A DNA stretch of 58,417 nucleotides from JBQTHD01 sp052390275 (lineage in GTDB: Bacteria; Actinomycetota; Acidimicrobiia; Acidimicrobiales; AC-14): NCBI GenBank assembly GCA_052390275.1, contig JBQTHD010000007.1, positions 1-58,417 on the forward strand. Direction: 5' to 3'. Below, piece after piece: positions 1-6,881 of this stretch. Each line of letters begins with the position of its first letter. Within the stretch, counting starts at the first letter, position 1. The position numbers and the translations under genes are program-made. The notes below the pieces were generated by a model. That model was not told where the DNA came from and made no database searches. It saw nothing but the letters and a program-made list of their open reading frames with translations.

Positions 1-231
1 AATCGTTCTTCTCACTGTTGCAAAAGAACGTCCTGAACCGCCGCAGATGGCAGACCCGAGACGAACTGCGTCTGGCCATCGTCACCTGGATCGAGGCCAC
101 CTATCACCGCCGCCGACGCCAGCGAGGCCTGGGCAAGCTCACACCGGTTGAGTTTGAGATACTGCTTCGATCCGAAGCTCAAGCTTCGTGATGTCTATCA
201 ACCCTGCGAGTCAACCAAAGCAGGGGCAGAC
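1..231 (+). mobile_element. Right end of an IS3-type insertion sequence
   Basis: The first 191 bases encode the end of an IS3-type transposase. The next 40 bases or so carry no gene and look like the terminal region of the element, ending near CAGACCC, where RHS-type coding sequence begins abruptly. The left end and the rest of the transposase lie outside the window, so the inverted repeats cannot be compared and the exact boundary is inferred. Confidence 0.55.
3..191 (+). CDS. IS3-family transposase (OrfB), C-terminal 62 residues only
   Basis: This partial gene enters from the left edge and stops at TGA 189-191. It would be the last part of the DDE integrase-like transposase of an IS3-type element. 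The visible tail has the usual features: a WIEATYHRRRRQ stretch followed by GLGKLTPVEFE, the conserved end of the rve domain in actinobacterial IS3 elements. The catalytic D, D and E residues lie mostly upstream and cannot be checked. It reads towards an RHS remnant, so the element probably inserted into that gene. Whether the full copy is intact is unknown. Confidence 0.75.
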   Translation, partial: SFFSLLQKNVLNRRRWQTRDELRLAIVTWIEATYHRRRRQRGLGKLTPVEFEILLRSEAQAS

Positions 232-525
232 CCAACCGCCACCAGGCCTCCACCCGGGCCAACACCACCGTCAGCTACCGCCGGGACCCCACCGGGCGCA
301 TCACCTCCCGCCAGGTGGGTTCGGCCACAACCGCTTCGGCTGCCACCAACTCGGCCACCACCAACTACGGCTACATCGACTCCACCGACACCCCGGCCTA
401 TGCCACCAACGCCGCTGGGACCCTGCTTGAGACCTACATCGCCCTGCCCGGGGGCGTGATCCTCCCCCGCCGAAGCCAAAGTGACATCTGGTGCTATCCC
501 AACCTCCATGGCGACGTCATGGGCA
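231..525 (+). pseudogene. RHS/YD-repeat protein remnant (core fragment)
   Basis: An open frame of about 98 codons with no start of its own reads like the RHS-repeat core of a large secreted or toxin-delivery protein. It contains RRDPTGRITSRQ, then YGYIDSTDTPAY, LLETYIALPGGV and WCYPNLHGDVM, the order seen in actinobacterial RHS core domains (sugar-binding-like YD repeats leading to the self-cleavage core). The left side is cut by the IS end and the right side runs into the 3' end of the oppositely oriented PIN toxin gene, after which the similarity stops. It is therefore broken at both ends. The family call rests on pattern recognition only. Confidence 0.6.
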
Positions 526-918
526 TCGGATGGCGATGCGACGGCCGTTGGATGTGTGGGCACGCAGTGCCTCGAAGTCGCCAACGTCAGCTGTGAGCAC
601 CAGCACTGTGTCGCGTCGGGCGAGGTGATCAGCAACAGCGACGACCACGGCGTCAACGGCAGAGGGCGCACCCCTCCGAGTGGGAGTGATCCTGTCGCGC
701 AGTTTGCCGGCGGCGTGGGCGCGCACCTCATCGAGGGATAGCCGCCGGGTAGCGCGAAGCGCCGTGCGGATCTGGTGGTCCTGGGGTCGACCCGTGTATC
801 GCTCGGCCAGAACGACGGTCGGTACCACCAAGTCGTAGCCCGCCTCGAGTAGGGCGCGCCGCCACTCCGGCGACCCCGTCTCGTCCAGCGCCGTCGAGTC
901 GAGAATGCAGACCGGCAT
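517..918 (-). CDS. PIN-domain toxin (VapC-like)
   Basis: A 133-residue PIN-domain protein, expected to be an Mg-dependent RNase acting as the toxin of a type II toxin-antitoxin pair. The acidic residues expected for the PIN active site are visible: Asp in CILDSTAL near the N-terminus, Glu in VLAER, Asp in SAVDAVVVA and Asp in TADVGDF near the C-terminus. Its ATG shares one base with the antitoxin stop (TGATG), so the two are translationally coupled. Its 3' end abuts the RHS remnant, suggesting the pair arrived in, or formed the edge of, a rearranged block. The target RNA cannot be predicted. Confidence 0.75.
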   Translation of the reverse strand: MPVCILDSTALDETGSPEWRRALLEAGYDLVVPTVVLAERYTGRPQDHQIRTALRATRRLSLDEVRAHAAGKLRDRITPTRRGAPSAVDAVVVAVADHLARRDTVLVLTADVGDFEALRAHTSNGRRIAIRCP

Positions 919-1196
919 CAGCCCGCCCTGCGCTCGGCCGCCAGGACGTCATCGGCGTCTGCGAGAACCCGCTTGGCTCGCGCCAACTTCCTTTCGTCGT
1001 AAACGCCTCCGTTATGGTCGTAATCGGCTACCTGACGCGCCAGCTCGGACCGGGAAAGGGCTGTCTCGGTGATGTCGGCGATTCCCCGCTCAGAAGCCGC
1101 TGAAAGATTCACTCCCAGCGACCTGGCCTGATTGAGGAGTTCCTCGTCGATGGTGACGGTGATCCTGCTCTTTGGCACCTGTGCATAGTAATGCAC
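918..1196 (-). CDS. CcdA/ribbon-helix-helix-type antitoxin
   Basis: Upstream partner of the PIN toxin. The N-terminus KSRITVTIDEELL is a ribbon-helix-helix strand and helix typical of CcdA/CopG-type antitoxins. The acidic and basic C-terminal helix would bind and neutralise the toxin. An open frame extends back to 1274, but GTG 1196-1194 (or GTG 1178-1176) fits the family length and places the start next to a palindrome that could be its own operator. No strong ribosome binding site is visible before either GTG. The CcdA-like antitoxin with a PIN toxin is a mixed pairing compared with classical CcdA/CcdB. Confidence 0.65.
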   Translation of the reverse strand: MHYYAQVPKSRITVTIDEELLNQARSLGVNLSAASERGIADITETALSRSELARQVADYDHNGGVYDERKLARAKRVLADADDVLAAERRAG

Positions 1197-1197
1197 A
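1180..1197. promoter_or_regulatory. Palindromic candidate operator at the antitoxin start
   Basis: TGTGCAT and ATGCACA form a perfect 7-base inverted repeat around an AGTA spacer, lying directly on the proposed GTG start of the antitoxin. Ribbon-helix-helix antitoxins usually repress their own promoter by binding short palindromes, so this is a plausible autoregulatory operator. No promoter hexamers have been assigned. Confidence 0.4.
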
Positions 1198-1498
1198 GTC
1201 GACGCTAGTGCTCCGTTTCGCAAGTTCGGAGTTACGTCTCGCCGGCTCTCGACTTCACCGGAAGAGAGCGGCAATGACTACGAGTACGTCGTCCTGCGGG
1301 CAACACGATGTGTGCCGCTCTGGGGCTACGTTCGGCCCTTGCGCGTGGCCCAGAGCAGAATCTCCCGGCAACAGGCCGAGTGGTGTCCCACTCCTGCGAG
1401 CCAGGTTTGCCGCCGGCCGATCCGTCCGTTCGGAGGTCGAGCCGGTTAGCGGGTCTGGGCGGGGAAGGGGCCCGGGAGTTCGGGGGCCGGGAAACCTC
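1198..1498. other. Intergenic stretch with no recognisable gene
   Basis: Open frames cross this stretch, but none resembles a protein family, and the frame entering the permease has no ATG, GTG or TTG close to where the family N-terminus should be. It probably marks a recombination junction between the toxin-antitoxin/RHS block and the permease gene. It should also hold the toxin-antitoxin promoter (minus strand). Confidence 0.4.
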
Positions 1499-2338
1499 CT
1501 GGGCGAGCCGCTGGGCCCGGTCGGCCGGCGGCGAGTCCGGCGATGGACGGCTTTGGCCGGGGTGATTGTGCTGGGTCTTGTGGTTCTGGGCGGAAGGCGT
1601 TTAGACGAAGCGGGGGCGTTGGACTCCCGTCTCTGGCGGCCGCTCGCCCAACCGGCGGTCATGCGGTTTCTTCTCGGCGGCCTGGCCAACACGGCCAAGG
1701 CGGCGGCTCTCGCGTCGGTACTGGCCATGGTCGCCGGTTTGGCCCTGTGCCTGCTCCGGCTTTCGCCCCGGCGATGGTTGTCGGCGCTGGCGGGGGCCTA
1801 TATCGAGTTGTTCCGGGCCATTCCGCTGGTGCTGCTGGTGCTGTTCTGCGCCCTGGGACTGCCCATCTACGGACTGGACCTGGGGGCCCTGGGGACCCTG
1901 GTGGCGGCCCTGGCCGCCTACAACGCCGCCGTACTGGCCGAGATCTTCCGTGCCGGGGTCCGAGCCCTGGACCGGGGCCAAACCGAAGCCGCCTGCGCCC
2001 TGGGCCTCGGGTACTGGACCAGCCTGAGGTCGGTGGTCATGCCCCAGGTGCTGCGACGAATGGGTCCGGCGGTGGCAACCCAGCTCATCACCCTGCTCAA
2101 GGACACCTCTCTCGGAGCGGTGGTGCCCTATGAGGAACTGCTTCGAAGGGGCCGCCTCACCGGTGAGTTCTACCGGGACATCCTCCAGGCCCTGGTGGTG
2201 GTGGCTCTGATCTACCTGGTGGTCAACCTCACGCTGAGCCGGGCGGTGGAACGGTGGAGTCGGCGGGCGCACGGCCGGTCGTCGTGGCGCCCCCAGGTGG
2301 AGGCGGCGCCGGAAGCGCCGTTGGCGGCGGCTACCTGA
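1499..2338 (+). CDS. Amino acid ABC transporter permease, GluD-like, start unclear
   Basis: An inner-membrane permease of the polar amino acid (HisM/GlnP/GluD) type. The order GEPLGPVGRRR, a first membrane segment, LDSRLWRPL, then several hydrophobic helices and a binding-protein-dependent transport loop (EAACALGLGYWTSLRSVV) matches glutamate permeases of Actinobacteria. From the family-like N-terminus (about 1499) it gives about 279 residues, a normal length, but no standard start codon is in place; CTG 1499 is only a guess. The ATPase, binding protein and second permease that normally sit beside it are absent, and upstream sequence is rearranged, so it may be 5'-truncated and inactive. Its end overlaps the convergent lipoprotein gene by 8 bases. 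Confidence 0.7.
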   Translation: MGEPLGPVGRRRVRRWTALAGVIVLGLVVLGGRRLDEAGALDSRLWRPLAQPAVMRFLLGGLANTAKAAALASVLAMVAGLALCLLRLSPRRWLSALAGAYIELFRAIPLVLLVLFCALGLPIYGLDLGALGTLVAALAAYNAAVLAEIFRAGVRALDRGQTEAACALGLGYWTSLRSVVMPQVLRRMGPAVATQLITLLKDTSLGAVVPYEELLRRGRLTGEFYRDILQALVVVALIYLVVNLTLSRAVERWSRRAHGRSSWRPQVEAAPEAPLAAAT

Positions 2339-2984
2339 TCCGCAGGCTGGCGACCATCTGGTCGGCCAGATCCTGGGGCGTTTCCATGAAGGTGAGAATG
2401 AAGGCCCGACCGTCCTTGAGGAGCATGTACTGGACCTGATCAGTCAAAACCGGCTCGGCGTTGATTTTCACCGGAGACTTGAAGGACAGCCGGACAGCCG
2501 GCTGGTCGGCCACGGTGAGGGTCGCCGCCTCGACGTCGGTCGCCTGGTTCTCCAGATGTGCCCTGGTAACCGCCTTGGCCACGTCGTCAAGGGTTGGCTC
2601 GGATGACTTGGCCGCCGTCAGATTCACGCTGGAAATCCCGTCGGGCGAGGCAGCCATGAACACGCCGCCGCTACCGGAGATGATCCGCGCCAGGACGATC
2701 ACCGAGGACAGCTTCGGGTTCTCGATCCTCAACTGGTTGGACTTGGCGTCGAAGATCTCCAGGTCGGTCGACAGGGCCACCTGAGTCCAGTCCTCGGGAA
2801 GGGCGACGGCCACGCCCGCGGCGGCGTCGGACGCCACCGAGAACCCGGCGGGGGCCACCGTGGACGGGGCCACCGGATCTGAACAACCGACGCCGGTCAA
2901 CACGGCCAGGAGCAGCGCTCCCAGGACTTGGCGGTGGGGGAGGAACCGACGGGACGATCGGGGCGGGGTCATCTGACCAGCCAC
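2331..2984 (-). CDS. Putative lipoprotein of unknown function
   Basis: A 217-residue exported protein. A basic N-terminus (RSSRRFLPHR), a hydrophobic core and the lipobox LTGVGC at about residues 29-34 indicate a signal peptidase II substrate anchored on the outer face of the membrane. The mature part (VALPEDWTQV ... FILTFMETPQDLADQMVASLRI) resembles small Mog1/PsbP-like or DUF1795-type folds found in many actinobacterial lipoproteins, but no specific function can be assigned. It lies 15 bases downstream of trpS on the same strand and may be co-transcribed with it. An alternative start is Met 2972. Confidence 0.7.
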   Translation of the reverse strand: MAGQMTPPRSSRRFLPHRQVLGALLLAVLTGVGCSDPVAPSTVAPAGFSVASDAAAGVAVALPEDWTQVALSTDLEIFDAKSNQLRIENPKLSSVIVLARIISGSGGVFMAASPDGISSVNLTAAKSSEPTLDDVAKAVTRAHLENQATDVEAATLTVADQPAVRLSFKSPVKINAEPVLTDQVQYMLLKDGRAFILTFMETPQDLADQMVASLRIR

Positions 2985-2999
2985 GTTACCGCCCGGCCC

Positions 3000-4055
3000 C
3001 TACCGGGAGGAGGCCGGGAACAACCCAACCGCGGCCTGTGCCCGGGCCAGGGTGGCGTCGGCTACCTCGGCGGCCCGAGCGCCGCCCCGGGACAATGTCG
3101 AGACGACGTAGGACGGGTCGTCGGCCAATTCCCGGTGTCGCTGCTGTAGAGGGCGGAGGCAGTCGATGACGACCTCAGCGGTGGCGTCCTTCAGCGGTCC
3201 ATACCGATCAAACTCGTCGGCCAGCGCCGCGATCGGCCGTCCGGTGATAGCGCCCAGGATGGACAGCAGGTTGGTCACCCCCGGCTGGTTGATCGGGTCG
3301 ACCCTGACCTCGCCGAGGGTGTCGGTCACGGCCCGGCGCAGCTTTCGGCTGATGATCTCCGGCGGATCCAGTAGGTAGATGATCCCTTGTTCAGAGGTGG
3401 CGGACTTGCCCATCTTGGTGGTGGGGTCGGACAGGTCCATTACCCGGGCGGCCACCGGTGGGGTAGCGGCCTCGGGAAGCACGAAAGTTCGGCCGTAGGT
3501 GGCGTTGAACCTCATGGCCAGGTCCCTGGCCAACTCCAGATGCTGGCGTTGGTCGTCACCCACCGGAACCCGCCCGGCGTCGTAGAGGAGAATGTCAGCG
3601 GCCATGAGGGTCGGGTAGGTGAACAGGCCCACCCGGACGGACTCGGCCTGGAGATTGGTCGCCTTGTCCTTGAACTGCACCATCCGACGCAGTTCCCCGA
3701 AGCCGGCGGTGCACTGCATCAGCCAGGCCATCTGGCAATGTGCGGGAACGTGGCTCTGCACGAACAGGGTGGCCTGTGCCGGGTCGAGGCCCGCGGCGAG
3801 AAAGAGGGTGGCCGTCTCCACAGTCAGGTCCCGAAGGCGATGGGGATCCATCTCCACGGTCAGGGCATGCAGGTCCACCACGCAGAAGAAGGACTCGTCG
3901 GAACTGCCGAGTGCTCCGGCCGTCGTCCCGTGCAGCGCCTTCTCGGGGTCGGTCGACGGCGGGGGGCTCGATCCAGCGACGAAGTGTCGGAGCGCTCCCA
4001 GGTAGTTGCCCAGATGCAGACGCCCGGAAGGTTTGATTCCCGAAAAGACGCGCAC
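3000..4055 (-). CDS. trpS: Tryptophanyl-tRNA synthetase
   Basis: Class I aminoacyl-tRNA synthetase charging tRNA-Trp in the cytoplasm, expected to be a homodimer. The HIGH-type signature is HLGN at residues 14-17 within GIKPSGRLHLGNYLGA, and the KMSKS-type loop is KMGKS at 214-218. The open frame reaches upstream to 4574, but GTG 4055-4053 starts just before the family N-terminus (VRVFSGIKPSG) and gives 351 residues. Compared with E. coli TrpS there is an insertion of roughly 25 residues after the first helix (about 28-52, rich in Ser, Pro and Thr). It is divergent from scpA. Confidence 0.95.
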   Translation of the reverse strand: MRVFSGIKPSGRLHLGNYLGALRHFVAGSSPPPSTDPEKALHGTTAGALGSSDESFFCVVDLHALTVEMDPHRLRDLTVETATLFLAAGLDPAQATLFVQSHVPAHCQMAWLMQCTAGFGELRRMVQFKDKATNLQAESVRVGLFTYPTLMAADILLYDAGRVPVGDDQRQHLELARDLAMRFNATYGRTFVLPEAATPPVAARVMDLSDPTTKMGKSATSEQGIIYLLDPPEIISRKLRRAVTDTLGEVRVDPINQPGVTNLLSILGAITGRPIAALADEFDRYGPLKDATAEVVIDCLRPLQQRHRELADDPSYVVSTLSRGGARAAEVADATLARAQAAVGLFPASSR

Positions 4056-4168
4056 CGCTGGCGATGGTAGCGGCGGGATCCGGGAGATCGGCTGGGGATT
4101 TGCCGCCGGCGAACAGGGCCCTCGCCACCGGGCCACCGCCGACAACGTCGGTTCGGTCGGCCGCCCGG

Positions 4169-4174
4169 TAGGGT
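4169..4174 (+). promoter_or_regulatory. Candidate -10 hexamer for the scpA operon
   Basis: TAGGGT lies 7 bases before the GTG start of scpA, which would place transcription start at or next to the start codon (leaderless mRNA). No convincing -35 element is seen. TAGGNT-like hexamers recur before other genes here (42281, 50849). Confidence 0.25.
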
Positions 4175-4181
4175 CCGGCCG

Positions 4182-5003
4182 GTGGTCTACGAGGTCCGCA
4201 CCCCCGATTACGAGGGACCCCTGGACCTGCTCGCCCAACTGGTCGTGCGCCGGGAGGTCGACCTGTGGGCCCTGTCGCTTGGTGCGCTGGTCACGGACTA
4301 CCTGGCCGAGATCGCCCGAATGCGGTCTCTGGATCTGGAGGTGGCCACCGAGTTTCTGGTCCTGGCCGCCACGTTGGTGGAACTCAAGACCCGCCGACTC
4401 CTGCCCGAGCCCGATGAGCCTGACGAGGACGACCTGGCCCTGCTGGAGGAACGGGATCTGCTGGTGGCCCGGCTGGTCGAGTGCCTCACCTTCCGAGCCG
4501 CGGGGGAGTCGCTCGCCCGCTTGATGGACCTGGCCGCCCGAGCGCCGGCCCGCACGGCCGGTCCGGAGCCCCATCTGTTGTCCCTTTCACCCGACTGGCT
4601 GGCCGGGGTGGGTCCCGTCGATCTTCTCGCGGCCATGGCTCGGATCTCCAACCCGGCCCCGGCTGAGCGGGTGGACCTTTCGCACGTGACGGTGGTGACC
4701 AGGACCGTGGCCCAGACGATCTCGGATCTGACTGCCACGCTGGTGGCCTCCGGGCGAGCCTGTTTCGGCGACCTGGTGGGCGGGTCGACCCGGATGGACG
4801 TGGTCGTGACGTTTCTGGCGGTGCTGGAGATGACCAAGCTGGGACTGACGCAGCTTCACCAGCCGGGACCGTTCCAACGGTTCGACGTCGTCTGGACCGG
4901 GGGAATCGGTGCCATGGTCGAGGCAGACTTCGACGAGGGGCAGGGCGCTCTGGTTGCCGCCGCCCCCGGTCGGGCGCCGGGCGCCGAGGGTGGTTCCCGC
5001 TGA
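4182..5003 (+). CDS. scpA: Segregation and condensation protein A
   Basis: Kleisin subunit of the bacterial SMC-ScpAB condensin, which bridges the SMC heads and organises the chromosome. The N-terminal motif FEGPLDLLL of the family appears here as YEGPLDLLAQLV (residues about 10-21), followed by the conserved DYLAEI and FLVLAATLVELKTRRLLP helix; the C-terminal winged-helix part is recognisable in FLAVLEMTKLGLTQLHQ. It has 273 residues with a GTG start and is followed by scpB and rluB, the usual order in Actinobacteria. smc is not in the window. The C-terminal 35 residues are Gly/Ala-rich and probably disordered. Confidence 0.93.
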   Translation: MVYEVRTPDYEGPLDLLAQLVVRREVDLWALSLGALVTDYLAEIARMRSLDLEVATEFLVLAATLVELKTRRLLPEPDEPDEDDLALLEERDLLVARLVECLTFRAAGESLARLMDLAARAPARTAGPEPHLLSLSPDWLAGVGPVDLLAAMARISNPAPAERVDLSHVTVVTRTVAQTISDLTATLVASGRACFGDLVGGSTRMDVVVTFLAVLEMTKLGLTQLHQPGPFQRFDVVWTGGIGAMVEADFDEGQGALVAAAPGRAPGAEGGSR

Positions 5004-5038
5004 CCCGAGCCCTGGCTCAGGCGGTCGAGGCCATCGTC

Positions 5039-5674
5039 ATGGTGGCCACCGAACCGGTTCCCAGCCGCCTCCTGGCGGAGGTGACCGAGGTTGCTCCGGC
5101 CACCATCGAGGCGGTCTGCGCTGATCTGGCCGACCAGTATCGCCACGATCGTCGGGGGTTCTCGCTTGTCCGCGTGGCCGGCGGCTGGCGGTACGTGAGC
5201 CACCCTGACCAGGCTGCCTACGTCGAGAGGTTCGTGCTCGACGGGGAGCGCTCCCGATTGTCTCCGGCAGCCCTCGAGACCCTGGCGGTGGTCGCGTACC
5301 GCCAGCCGGTGTCGCGAGCCCAGATCGCTGCCATCCGGGGAGTAAATGCCGACGCGGTGATTCGGACCCTGACCATCCGGGGCTATGTCGCCGAAGTGGG
5401 CCGGGACCCGGGCCCGGGCCAGGCGGTGTTGTTTGGCACGACCCCCGCCTTCCTGGAGGGTCTGGGGCTCGACAGCGTCGCCGACCTGCCCGCACTCGCC
5501 GACTTCATGCCCGGCATGGAAGTCGTTGACGCCCTGGAGAAGGGTTTCGGAGCGTCCCGACCCTCAGGCGGGGTCAGCCGCCCCGAGGGGCCATTGCCTC
5601 CGCAACCCGGTGCACCAGGTTCCCCCGGTGACACGAACGAGCCGGTCCACAATGACGGCTTCCGAACACCGTGA
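5039..5674 (+). CDS. scpB: Segregation and condensation protein B
   Basis: Winged-helix partner of ScpA in the SMC complex. The two tandem winged helices and the family motif LETLAVVAYRQPVSRAQIAAIRGVN are clear. ATG 5039 is the only standard start, but the reading frame continues upstream as ALAQAVEAIVMVATEPV, which matches the normal ScpB N-terminal helix (AIEAILFVAGEPV type). The true start could therefore be the non-standard CTG at 5000, overlapping the scpA stop. The last 30 residues are Pro/Gly-rich. The stop overlaps the next start as GTGA. Confidence 0.92.
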   Translation: MVATEPVPSRLLAEVTEVAPATIEAVCADLADQYRHDRRGFSLVRVAGGWRYVSHPDQAAYVERFVLDGERSRLSPAALETLAVVAYRQPVSRAQIAAIRGVNADAVIRTLTIRGYVAEVGRDPGPGQAVLFGTTPAFLEGLGLDSVADLPALADFMPGMEVVDALEKGFGASRPSGGVSRPEGPLPPQPGAPGSPGDTNEPVHNDGFRTP

Positions 5675-6594
5675 CCAGCCCCGACCACCGGCCCGGCTCC
5701 AGCGGAGAGCCCCTTGGCCGAAAGGACGGAGACCCAGGATCGCTCCGGCTGCAGAAGGTGCTGGCGGCCGCGGGCGTCGGGAGTCGTCGCGCCTGCGACG
5801 AACTGATCGGCGACGGCCGGGTGACCGTCGACGGGGTGGTGGCCGACCTGGGCGCCCGCGTGGACCCCGAGTCGGCCCGAGTCGAGGTGGACGGCATCCG
5901 AATCCCCACCCGCGCCGGCCTGGTCCACTACCTGCTTCACAAACCAGCCGGCGTGGTGACCACCGCCGCCGATCCCCACGGCCGCCCGACGGTGCTCGAC
6001 CTGGTGCCGGCCAGCCCCCGGGTCTTTCCGGTAGGGCGTCTGGACCTCGACAGCGAGGGGCTCTTGCTTGTGACCAACGACGGGGACCTGGCGCAGCGCC
6101 TCACGCATCCTTCGTTCGGGGTGGACAAGGAGTACCTGGTGGAGGTGACGTCGTCGCCCTCGGCTGCCCAACTGCGACGACTGCGCCGGGGCGTCGACAT
6201 CGGCGACGGGCCCACCGCGCCGGCCCGGGTGACCACCATCGCCCCGCGGGGCATGAGGATCATCATTCATGAGGGTCGCAACCGACAGATCCGGCGGATG
6301 TGCGCAGCCGTCGGCCTGGAGGTGCTCCGCCTGGTCCGCACCCGAATCGGGCCCCTCAGCGACACCCGTCTGGCCCCGGGGCAGTGGCGCCCCCTGAGGG
6401 ACTCTGAACTCTCTGACCTGGAAGCGAATGTGGCCCGGGTCGACCAGGCCCTCGGCAGTAGATTCGATCCCGGTGCCCGATCTCTCCCTCGCCCGCGTGA
6501 GAGCCCTGCGGGGGGCGACCACCGTGAGCCACGACACCGAGGCGGCGATAGCCGAGGCGGTCGAGGAACTCATGCGGGAGATTCTCAGCCGTAA
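5671..6594 (+). CDS. rluB: 23S rRNA pseudouridine synthase, RluB/RsuA family
   Basis: Isomerises a uridine to pseudouridine in large-subunit rRNA (RsuA/RluB/E/F class). An S4 RNA-binding domain (LRLQKVLAAAGVGSRRACDELI) is followed by the catalytic domain, with the active-site Asp in GRLDLDSEGLLLVTNDG and the family motif HEGRNRQIRRMCAAVG. GTG 5671 overlaps the scpB stop. The frame ends at 6594, about 100 bases inside the next gene; the last 40 residues are low-complexity Arg/Gly/His and unlike the family. Either this is a real out-of-frame overlap or the 3' end has drifted. Confidence 0.9.
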   Translation: MTSPDHRPGSSGEPLGRKDGDPGSLRLQKVLAAAGVGSRRACDELIGDGRVTVDGVVADLGARVDPESARVEVDGIRIPTRAGLVHYLLHKPAGVVTTAADPHGRPTVLDLVPASPRVFPVGRLDLDSEGLLLVTNDGDLAQRLTHPSFGVDKEYLVEVTSSPSAAQLRRLRRGVDIGDGPTAPARVTTIAPRGMRIIIHEGRNRQIRRMCAAVGLEVLRLVRTRIGPLSDTRLAPGQWRPLRDSELSDLEANVARVDQALGSRFDPGARSLPRPRESPAGGDHREPRHRGGDSRGGRGTHAGDSQP

Positions 6595-6853
6595 CTCCCT
6601 ACAGGTGGATGACCTGATCAGCGCCGTCTTCACCGCCACCGAGGACTTGACCGCCACCTTCCCCGCCACCCCGGCCCGCATGATGGGGCTGGGGTCCATT
6701 CCGTTGCTCAGTGCCCGGGAGATACCCGTGCCGGGGTCCACCCCGCGGTGTGTCCGGGTGCTCCTTCACCTGTACACGCCGATCCCCGCCAGCGACCTTC
6801 GCCACGTCTATCTGCGGGGGGCCAGCGGGTTGAACGACGAGCTTCCGGTGTGA
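6473..6853 (+). CDS. aroH: Chorismate mutase, AroH type
   Basis: Converts chorismate to prephenate, the branch point to Phe and Tyr. It is the small monofunctional AroH fold of Bacillus subtilis (trimeric alpha/beta barrel), recognised by VRALRGATTV at the N-terminus, the FTATEDLTATFPA segment, MGLGSIPLL and VPGSTPRCVRVLLHLYT with the substrate-binding Arg. GTG 6473 or GTG 6497 are possible starts; the latter lies directly at the family N-terminus. It overlaps the rluB frame and is followed after 28 bases by the prephenate dehydrogenase fusion gene, so the pathway steps are adjacent. Confidence 0.9.
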   Translation: MPDLSLARVRALRGATTVSHDTEAAIAEAVEELMREILSRNSLQVDDLISAVFTATEDLTATFPATPARMMGLGSIPLLSAREIPVPGSTPRCVRVLLHLYTPIPASDLRHVYLRGASGLNDELPV

Positions 6854-6881
6854 CACCCGGGTGCGAGGACATAGGCCCCAG

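Noticed and set aside
1601..2272. Long minus-strand frame (223 codons) through the permease gene
   Set aside because: It is Gln/Gly/His/Arg-rich, matches nothing and lies antisense to a recognisable permease; a typical shadow of GC-rich coding sequence.
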